Assembly (NCBI RefSeq): GCF_000758925.1
Contig: NZ_JRNC01000039.1
Location: forward strand, 1 to 61,271
From: Prevotella sp. S7-1-8
Lineage (GTDB): Bacteria > Bacteroidota > Bacteroidia > Bacteroidales > Bacteroidaceae
Direction of reading: 5' to 3'
Length of the DNA: 61,271 bases
Part shown: positions 55,242-61,271 of the stretch, piece by piece
How positions within the stretch are numbered: the first letter of the stretch is position 1
Layout: each line of letters starts with the position of its first letter
Program-made: the position numbers and the translations under genes
Notes under the pieces: generated by a model
Database searches by the model: none
Told to the model about the DNA's origin: nothing
Seen by the model: only the letters and a program-made list of their open reading frames with translations

Positions 55242-55694
55242 ATTCTGCGGTTTCCGCTCTGTTATCTGTGGTTTTATTTCTCCGCCACGCTTGCAAGACA
55301 GCGATATGAGGCATACGGTTCAAGACACCTAATTGTCATCCTTGTCTTTCTTATTTCTTCATCGTATCGAATCCTGTTCCGCGTTCATCTTTACGCTTTT
55401 TTTATTTATCTACAAAACTTGCATTTCTTAATAGAACTAACGCTTACGACTATCAAAATCTTTGAAAAGTTTTTAGAAACAGCCAATTAAGTAACATTGG
55501 CTGAAAAAAGTTTCCCTTCTGATGTCTCCCAAACTTAAACCAAACAATATTTTTCCTTTCATTCTACCATTTGTCACAGGACTTTTCATTCTAAATCTTG
55601 ATGGAAAAATACGATTTATAGAATAAATCATAAAAAAAAGGTTACAATGGTGCAAATATAATGTTTTTTGCGTGCAAAAAAGCAAGTTTTTTGC
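55242..55694. other. Gene-free stretch before the AAA/DUF4435 pair
   Basis: No supported gene. CAGCCAAT (about 55479) and ATTGGCTG (about 55495) form an 8-bp hairpin flanked by A/T-runs. A 79-codon minus-strand frame (55473-55712) has an unconvincing composition and no promoter. Confidence 0.35.
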
Positions 55695-55703
55695 TATATT
55701 TGC
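55695..55703 (+). promoter_or_regulatory. -7 promoter element of the AAA/DUF4435 pair
   Basis: TATATTTGC is a perfect -7 match, 24 bases before the ATG at 55728. Confidence 0.7.
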
Positions 55704-55727
55704 CAAGAACAAAGGTGCTTGACTATC

Positions 55728-56543
55728 ATGAAAAAATATGCAGATTATATCAAACGGATAGAGATAGACTCACTGTGGAACGACCAAAAACACATCATTT
55801 GGGACCTTGATCGACAAGTAAATATCCTTAGTGGTGTCAACGGCGTGGGCAAAACAACAATTCTCAACAAAGTGGTGAAACTGTTGGCAAGCGCCAAAGA
55901 AGACAAAAAAATTACGGTGAAAGGCGTGCGTCTGACCGTCGAGCCAGAAGACGCGACACATATCAGATTTGATATTTTTCGCAGCTTTGACCGTCCACTG
56001 ATGGCATCAGACACACTTTCAAAAATTAACATGTCATTGGTCACAGAACTTGATTGGCAACTTTTTCAGCTACAACGCAAGTTTTTAGACTATCAAGTGA
56101 ATATTGGCAATCGTATCATCCAGGAACTTCAAAGTGGATCGCCAGAGTCAGCGCATCGCGCGCACCTGTTGTCAGAACCTAAAGCAAAATTTCAAGACGA
56201 CATTGATAACCTATTTGCAGACACTGACAAAACCATCATTCGAACTGAAAATGAGATACGTTTCTTGCAGCGGAATGAAATCCTTGAACCTTATCAACTA
56301 TCAAGCGGGGAGAAACAGATACTCGCCATCTTGTTAACCGTGCTCGTGGAGGATAATCAAAACTACGTGTTTTTTATGGATGAGCCCGAGGTGAGCCTGC
56401 ATGTGGAATGGCAGAAACAACTCATAGACCTTATCATCGGACTAAACCCGAACGTGCAAATCATATTGACCACACATAGTCCGGCGGTTATTATGAACGG
56501 CTGGATGGACAAAGTGACCGAGGTGAGCGACATCACCACTTAG
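55728..56543 (+). CDS. AAA (ABC-type) ATPase, partner of the DUF4435 gene
   Basis: A 271-residue ATPase of the ABC/OLD-type (AAA_15/AAA_21-like). Walker A is GVNGVGKT (residues 36-43), the ABC signature is LSSGEKQ (191-197), Walker B is FMDEPEVSLH (about 216-225) and the H-loop is LTTHSP (about 247-252). The region between is short, so there is no long coiled coil or extra nuclease domain. The start at 55728 (MKKYADYIKRIEID) is set by the promoter, not the longer frame. A DUF4435 (TOPRIM-like) gene follows 122 bp later in the same direction. That pairing is the composition of PARIS (AriA ATPase, AriB DUF4435); whether this one is defence-active is unknown. Confidence 0.85.
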   Translation: MKKYADYIKRIEIDSLWNDQKHIIWDLDRQVNILSGVNGVGKTTILNKVVKLLASAKEDKKITVKGVRLTVEPEDATHIRFDIFRSFDRPLMASDTLSKINMSLVTELDWQLFQLQRKFLDYQVNIGNRIIQELQSGSPESAHRAHLLSEPKAKFQDDIDNLFADTDKTIIRTENEIRFLQRNEILEPYQLSSGEKQILAILLTVLVEDNQNYVFFMDEPEVSLHVEWQKQLIDLIIGLNPNVQIILTTHSPAVIMNGWMDKVTEVSDITT

Positions 56544-56665
56544 CGACAGATACGCCTTCCATAAATCACATACCATTAAGGAGGCTCTCCCACTCTGTTT
56601 CCAATGATGGTTCCAAGTTTAAAATCAGTTTGCGCGCACGCGCGACAAGACAATCATTATAAACT

Positions 56666-57682
56666 ATGGGCAAACGATTACATGAACATTTAAACTCTAC
56701 ATATTTCGAGGCGGCCAACAAGTTGAATTCCAAATCTTCTCGAAGAAAGGTCGTGGCATACGTCGAAAGCTATGACGACGTGTTTTTCTGGAGACAAATA
56801 TTGAGCCAGTTTGAGACCGATGACATATATTTCGAAGTAATGTTGCCCTCTCGCGTAGAACGACTTGAGCGTGGCAAAAAAGCCGCTATCACGCAATTGT
56901 TTTCCAACAAGGTAGGACAAGACATGATTGTTTGCATCGATGCTGATTACGACTATCTTGAACAAGGCGCCACACAAACTTCGCGTGATGTCAACAATAA
57001 TCCATATATTTTCCACACATACGCCTACGCCATAGAGAACATGCAGTGTTATGCGCCATCACTACACGACGTGTGCGTAGCCGTGACGCTCAATGATCAT
57101 GTGATTTTTGATATTGAAAAATACCTGGCAGACTATTCCGAGGCTATCTTTCCACTATTTATTTGGAGTATATGGTATTATAGGACACCTAACTACAACG
57201 AGTTTACCATTACCAATTTTCTGCATATCATCGAAATGGGAAACTTCTCTTTTTCTCACGTCGGGGATATGTTGAAAAGGTTGAGGAGCAAGGTGGGGAA
57301 AAAAGTAAAACAGCTGCAAATTAACAATCCCAACGCGAGCGAGTCGTACGCAAAAGTCAAAGAAGAGTGCAAAAGGTTGGGAGTTACCCCCCGGACCTCC
57401 TATTTATATATACAAGGACACCACCTTTTTAACAGGGTGGTCGTGCCCATGCTCACCAAGATTTGCGAGCAACTTGTCAAAGAGAGAGAAAGAGAAATAA
57501 CAACCCAAAGCTTGCATGGAACTCAACGCCGAAACGAATTGTCCTGTTACTCCAACAGTGTGGAAGAAATCATTCCGATGTTAAAAAAGAACGCAGGTTT
57601 CATGCGCTCAAACGAGTATTTGCATATCAAGCAAGATTTGGAAACATTCATGCAAAAAATAAGCGGGAGCATAAAAAAATAA
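56666..57682 (+). CDS. DUF4435 (TOPRIM-like) protein
   Basis: A 338-residue protein of the DUF4435 family, a TOPRIM-like nuclease fold. The predicted metal site is visible: YVESYDDVFFW (Glu34, Asp37/38) and VCIDADYDYL (Asp92, Asp94, Asp96), the E...DxD arrangement of TOPRIM nucleases such as OLD and AriB. The C-terminal half is helical, with the conserved-looking YLYIQGHHLFNRVVVPML (about 247-264) that marks the family. It follows the AAA ATPase gene by 122 bp. Together they resemble the ATPase-sensor plus toxin/nuclease module of PARIS. The nuclease may be held inactive by the ATPase; this is by analogy. Confidence 0.82.
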   Translation: MGKRLHEHLNSTYFEAANKLNSKSSRRKVVAYVESYDDVFFWRQILSQFETDDIYFEVMLPSRVERLERGKKAAITQLFSNKVGQDMIVCIDADYDYLEQGATQTSRDVNNNPYIFHTYAYAIENMQCYAPSLHDVCVAVTLNDHVIFDIEKYLADYSEAIFPLFIWSIWYYRTPNYNEFTITNFLHIIEMGNFSFSHVGDMLKRLRSKVGKKVKQLQINNPNASESYAKVKEECKRLGVTPRTSYLYIQGHHLFNRVVVPMLTKICEQLVKEREREITTQSLHGTQRRNELSCYSNSVEEIIPMLKKNAGFMRSNEYLHIKQDLETFMQKISGSIKK

Positions 57683-57850
57683 AGCAAGGACACGATTGTC
57701 AAAAAATCAACAAAGGCACTTACACTTTGGCATGCCAAACCGTAGCGTTGCCACCAAGACATTTCTAAATCAAAGTTGCAAAATTGTTTAATAAATACGA
57801 CCACATTAAATAACAAATTCATAAAGTTTTAAACATCAACATTTTTAGCT

Positions 57851-58759
57851 ATGAGAAAATTTTTTATCACATTTCTTTTGGTCTTTTTTTGTATTATCGG
57901 AGTTCGCGCTCAACTACTTTACAAAATCTCCGGCAACAATCTGCCTCTACCCTCTTATATCATAGGCACACACCATTTGGCTAACGTTGGGTTCGTAAAC
58001 AAAATCAAAGGCGTGAACGACGCGCTTGCCAACACCGAACAGGTGTATGGCGAATTGATATGGGACAATATGACCAACGCTGACAGCGCGGCGTACATGA
58101 AACGACAAATGACCTTACCCGACGGCAAAACATTAAAAGACGTGCTGTCCACGAAACAATACGCCAAGCTGAACGCCTATCTAAAGAGTGCCATGCAGAC
58201 CGACCTCAACAATCCTGTCGTAAAAGCGAAGATGGGCAAACTTACCCCTTTGGCCATGGTCATGCAACTCACCATTCTCTCCTATATGACCAAACACATT
58301 GGTGAATTTGACCCCACAAGCACCTTTGACCAGTACTTTCAGGCGCAAGCCAAGAAAAACAAGGAGAATGTTGGTGGGTTGGAGACCGTGGCTTTTCAAG
58401 CCAAACTGCTCTATGGGAGCATGCCCTTACAACGGCAATTGGTAATGTTGGAATGTTTTCTCGACCACACCGCGTTCATGGAGGAGATGGCAGAAAAAAT
58501 GTCAAAAGCTTTTTACGCACAAGATTTAAACGCGTTAAAAGCCGCCCAAGACGAGAAACTAAACAATAGTTGTGATAACACGCCTGAGGAAAACAATCTC
58601 CTAATTTACAACCGAAACGCCGATTGGCTCAAAAAGATGCCTGCCATCATGGCCAAGGCTCCTACTTTTTTTGTTGTTGGAGCGTTGCATCTGCCAGGTG
58701 ACCAAGGCGTGCTGGATGGTTTGAGGAAATTGGGCTACACCGTGGAGGGCGTGCGATAA
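57851..58759 (+). CDS. TraB/GumN family protein
   Basis: A 302-residue exported protein with a signal peptide (about 1-20, cut near VRAQ). The TraB/GumN domain shows YIIGTHHLA (about 37-45), with the conserved Gly-Thr-His, VYGELIWDN near residue 60, and the C-terminal FFVVGALHLPGDQGVLDGLRKLGYTVE (about 272-298). Members are linked to membrane-bound protease-like (Tiki/TIKI-related) activity, unproven in bacteria. Monocistronic with a clear terminator. Confidence 0.87.
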   Translation: MRKFFITFLLVFFCIIGVRAQLLYKISGNNLPLPSYIIGTHHLANVGFVNKIKGVNDALANTEQVYGELIWDNMTNADSAAYMKRQMTLPDGKTLKDVLSTKQYAKLNAYLKSAMQTDLNNPVVKAKMGKLTPLAMVMQLTILSYMTKHIGEFDPTSTFDQYFQAQAKKNKENVGGLETVAFQAKLLYGSMPLQRQLVMLECFLDHTAFMEEMAEKMSKAFYAQDLNALKAAQDEKLNNSCDNTPEENNLLIYNRNADWLKKMPAIMAKAPTFFVVGALHLPGDQGVLDGLRKLGYTVEGVR

Positions 58760-58812
58760 CCATCGTAGGCCAATATCTCCAATAGACAAACCAAACTAAA
58801 ATACCTCATAGT

Positions 58813-58848
58813 CAAACGTATATCGTAAACTATACGTTTGGCTTTTTT
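58813..58848 (+). terminator. Rho-independent terminator of the TraB/GumN gene
   Basis: CAAACGTATA (58813-58822) pairs with TATACGTTTG (58831-58840), followed by GC and TTTTTT. It is 54 bases after the stop. Confidence 0.8.
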
Positions 58849-58927
58849 AATCGATGCCGTGGGATGTGTTTTACTGTCAGAAGTCGCGCCACACACGGAA
58901 TGAAGCTCCAAGTCTCCATTAAAAATG

Positions 58928-59710
58928 TTAGCCCAGCACCACGTCAAGCGACATCATAAGTACAAAACCTATGGCGAACCCTATGGTTGACCAGTTGGAG
59001 TGCTCACCCTCCGACGCCTCCGGAATGAGTTCCTCTATAACGACATAAAACATTGCGCCCGCCGCGAAAGCCAACAAATAAGGCAATATAGGAGTCATGA
59101 TGGATGTTAGGAGTATGACAAGAATGGCCCCAAGAGGCTCCACCGCTCCACTGAGCGTACCCATGACAAACGATTTTGCCTTGCTTCCACCCGCGGCCTT
59201 CATAGGCATGGAAATAATGGCGCCCTCAGGTATGTTCTGAACGGCTATGCCAATGGCCAAAGTCAGCGCACCCGCGGCGGATATCCACTCGCTGCCATGA
59301 AGCGCCCCCGCGACCACAACGCCCACAGCCATGCCCTCCGGGAAATTATGGATCGTGACAGCCAATGACAACATGGCAACCTTGGATAAGTGCGCCCTCG
59401 GGCCTTCGGGCCGGGCCTCGCCTATATGAAGGTGTGGAGTGATCACATCCATGAGCAACAAGAAAGCCATGCCCACTAACATACCTACCGCTGCCGGCAC
59501 CACGCTCAATCTGCCCAATGCTGAAGACATCTCCATGCTTGGTATGAGCAGAGACCATACGGAGGCGGCGACCATCACCCCAGAGGCAAATCCCAATAAT
59601 GTTTTTTGCAGCTTGATGGACATCTCGTCTTTCATAAAAAAAACGAAAGCCGCTCCTAACGTCGTGCCCAAAAATGGAATGACCAATGACAATATAATCT
59701 CTAAATTCAT
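58928..59710 (-). CDS. ZIP family metal transporter
   Basis: A 260-residue inner-membrane divalent metal transporter (zinc, possibly iron or manganese) of the ZIP/GufA-like family. The two transport-site helices are present: TIHNFPEGMAVGVVVAG (about 119-135, HNFPEG) and AVQNIPEGAIISMPMKAAG (about 155-173, QNIPEG). A His-containing loop (ITPHLHIGEARPEGPRAH, about 90-107) matches the usual cytoplasmic metal-binding loop. About eight hydrophobic helices. No Zur or Fur box was recognised upstream, and no -7 match. Confidence 0.92.
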   Translation of the reverse strand: MNLEIILSLVIPFLGTTLGAAFVFFMKDEMSIKLQKTLLGFASGVMVAASVWSLLIPSMEMSSALGRLSVVPAAVGMLVGMAFLLLMDVITPHLHIGEARPEGPRAHLSKVAMLSLAVTIHNFPEGMAVGVVVAGALHGSEWISAAGALTLAIGIAVQNIPEGAIISMPMKAAGGSKAKSFVMGTLSGAVEPLGAILVILLTSIMTPILPYLLAFAAGAMFYVVIEELIPEASEGEHSNWSTIGFAIGFVLMMSLDVVLG

Positions 59711-60163
59711 GATTGAAATTCCTCGTGCCTTATTGTGATCCGTTTATAATAATTAGACTTGCCAAATTAAAAGTTCATTTTCAGGGACAACATGTTGGGT
59801 AATCTACGGATAACAGCGAGCCACCCGGCTGGACAGACTTACATCATAATCCGACAAGAAACCAAATGGTGACAAAACGCAATTCATATTTCATTTTAAA
59901 ATATACGCAGTGGCAATTTTCAGGACAAGCCAATTCCAAGCCACGCGCCGTCTGATACAACCCTACCCTCTTGAATGCTTTAATTTATAAATGCCAATAT
60001 AAAAAATAATTTTACACGAACTGTTTGACATAGCTAATGAGGCTAACTATAAAACGTGTACGCCGCACGTCTCATCCCAACAAGTCACTGATGAACACAG
60101 CACGCGCACACGCCCATTATTAAACTATGAATTAAATTCATAAAAAACCGAAGACAATCTTGA
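59711..60163. other. Gene-free stretch between the ZIP and LEA-like genes
   Basis: No supported frame. The perfect palindrome ATGAATTTAATTCAT on the minus strand (60127-60141) lies shortly after the stop of the LEA-like gene but has no T-run. Nothing else was recognised. Confidence 0.35.
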
Positions 60164-61021
60164 TTATTTACCTCCAAACAGAGATTTTAGTTTTTTGAAG
60201 AAGCCCGATTTCCTTAGATTCTCCTCCACTTCTTCTACCCTGTCTTGGGCATCGTCAACCAAGTCATCCACATTCTCACTAACATCCTCCACGAAAGCTT
60301 TCGCCTCCTTGGCCGCGTCACTCTCTTTTAAGTCGTTAACGGTGCCCCAAAGTTTGTCGCGCATTTTCTTGACATTTTCGTTAGCGCGCGCGTCTTCTAT
60401 AGCCTCCAGTGCTTTCTTGGTAAGGCCATTGCGTGTCTCCGAAATTATTTCTTTAGCGTCATTGATAGCTTTTTTCACGTCGTCAACCATGCCGCCGACC
60501 TTGGCCTTGGTCTCATCGGTCATGTTTCCAAACTTTTCCTTGGCCTCCTTCACATTTTCACTGTCTTTCAAATCATCCATTTTGTCTTTGATTTTGTCTT
60601 TGATATTCTCGGCGGATTCTTTTATATTCTTTTTGGCGTCATTGGCTTTGTCCTTGGCGTCATTGGCGATATTCACAGCTTTGTTCTTTACATCCTTGGC
60701 CACGTCTTCTGCCTTTTCTTTCATTTCTTGCGTCTTTTCCATAACCTTGCAATCATTCTTCGCGTTGTTAACAACATCCTCAACTTTCGCTTTAAAGTCT
60801 TTGGCAGCATTTTTAGCCATGTCCTTGGTCTCGTTGGCTGTTTTTTTAACACTGTCCGCTAAATCATTGGCCAAGTTGCCGACACCCTCCGCCGCGTTCC
60901 CAACCTTGTCTTTAGCCTTTTTTACAAGATCTTCATTCTTGGCATTCCCGACAACACCGTTTACTTTGCCTTTTGCCACTTTGTCAAGATCATTGTTGTT
61001 GTTATCTTCTTTAGGTCTCAT
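60164..61021 (-). CDS. LEA-like Lys/Asp/Ala-rich repeat protein
   Basis: A 285-residue very hydrophilic protein built from loosely repeated 11-residue units such as AKDKVGNAAEG and AKDKANDAKKN. It has no signal peptide and no membrane helix, a single Cys and a single Trp. Predicted to be a long amphipathic helix or disordered, it resembles group 3 LEA and YtxH/apolipoprotein-like proteins that protect proteins or membranes under drying or osmotic stress. It ends with a basic amphipathic tail (KSGFFKKLKSLFGGK) that could touch membranes. Its own promoter lies 62 bases upstream. Role inferred only from composition; a long opposite-strand frame is a shadow of the repeat. Confidence 0.75.
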   Translation of the reverse strand: MRPKEDNNNNDLDKVAKGKVNGVVGNAKNEDLVKKAKDKVGNAAEGVGNLANDLADSVKKTANETKDMAKNAAKDFKAKVEDVVNNAKNDCKVMEKTQEMKEKAEDVAKDVKNKAVNIANDAKDKANDAKKNIKESAENIKDKIKDKMDDLKDSENVKEAKEKFGNMTDETKAKVGGMVDDVKKAINDAKEIISETRNGLTKKALEAIEDARANENVKKMRDKLWGTVNDLKESDAAKEAKAFVEDVSENVDDLVDDAQDRVEEVEENLRKSGFFKKLKSLFGGK

Positions 61022-61083
61022 ATATTTACAATTAGATGGTTATGATAATATCATACAAGGTAAATAACTCTCATGTATACTTT

Positions 61084-61092
61084 GCAAATATA
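61084..61092 (-). promoter_or_regulatory. -7 promoter element of the LEA-like gene
   Basis: The minus strand reads TATATTTGC, 62 bases before the start codon. Confidence 0.7.
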
Positions 61093-61271
61093 GTGATTTT
61101 TAGACAGAAATCCAAATCTTTTTACCAAGAAAAAAAATATGTTTATTAGTCTTATTTGTTTTTTTTAGTTTGTAAAATCTATGATAATTGCTGAAAAAAA
61201 AACACTTTTAAGACACGTATACTCCACAAAAAGTATGGGTACATAAGATGTAAAAAAAATATTACTGTCCG

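Noticed and set aside
60195..61067. 290-codon plus-strand frame
   Set aside because: It is the antisense of the LEA-like gene; Ser/Phe/Leu-rich composition mirrors the Lys/Asp/Ala codons of the other strand and it has no promoter.

Overview
The window reads as chromosomal DNA of a Prevotella-like bacterium (Bacteroidota, Prevotellaceae). Evidence: many genes are preceded by the Bacteroidota -7 element TAnnTTTG(C/T) rather than a sigma70 -10 box. There are few Shine-Dalgarno sequences. Several gene families are typical of this group (DUF4421, DUF1460, DUF4230, DUF4348, DUF4738-like, TamL lipoprotein, FeoA-FeoB fusion, GHL10, winged-helix DUF2582), and degenerate intergenic repeats of a type I associate with Prevotella are present. 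No rRNA, CRISPR array, phage or complete insertion sequence is visible.

Layout. 0.4-9.6 kb: minus-strand housekeeping genes (DedA protein, glnS, mltG, maeB-type malic enzyme, feoAB fusion), with a possible small RNA between glnS and mltG. 9.7-12.7 kb: a tight plus-strand operon (Gfo/Idh/MocA oxidoreductase, DUF4421 protein, DUF1460 amidase-like protein). 12.7-13.7 kb: a gene-poor stretch with an interspersed repeat. 13.7-25.1 kb, minus strand: rpsA, then a five-gene run TetR regulator-fabG-rluA-tamB-tamL. 25.1-30.6 kb: a more AT-rich, gene-sparse segment with a urea transporter, an ADP-ribosylglycohydrolase, two tandem DUF4230 genes, and repeat or gene debris including a decayed 6-phosphogluconolactonase. 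30.6-35.3 kb: guaA, a MurU-like nucleotidyltransferase and an AmgK-like sugar kinase fused to a RapZ C-terminal domain. 35.8-38.0 kb: groES-groEL with an unusual candidate sigma54-type promoter. 38.4-44.2 kb: small lipoproteins, a winged-helix protein, two tandem tRNA-Asp genes, GNAT, glycosyltransferase, recR and a small outer-membrane barrel. 44.3-55 kb: GHL10 hydrolase, cdd, a beta-helix lipoprotein, crcB, a BaiN-type flavoprotein, an MBL hydrolase, murB, a DUF4348 lipoprotein and pheS. 55.7-61 kb: an AAA ATPase plus DUF4435 (TOPRIM-like) pair resembling the two halves of the PARIS/OLD-type anti-phage systems, a TraB/GumN protein, a ZIP transporter and a LEA-like Lys/Asp/Ala-rich protein.

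How the genes fit together: much of the content serves envelope and peptidoglycan biology (mltG, TamL/TamB, murB, the MurU/AmgK-RapZ pair, the DUF1460 protein, outer-membrane and lipoproteins) mixed with translation and proteostasis genes (glnS, pheS, rpsA, tRNA-Asp, groESL) and metal or ion transport (feoAB, ZIP, crcB, urea transporter). The most interesting candidates are the AAA/DUF4435 pair, the kinase-RapZ fusion next to MurU, the sigma54-like groESL promoter with upstream direct repeats, and a promoter-to-terminator transcription unit without a convincing gene near 3.1 kb. Several start codons were moved downstream because a -7 promoter element overlaps the longest reading frame. All family names are assigned from sequence motifs by eye, without database searches.
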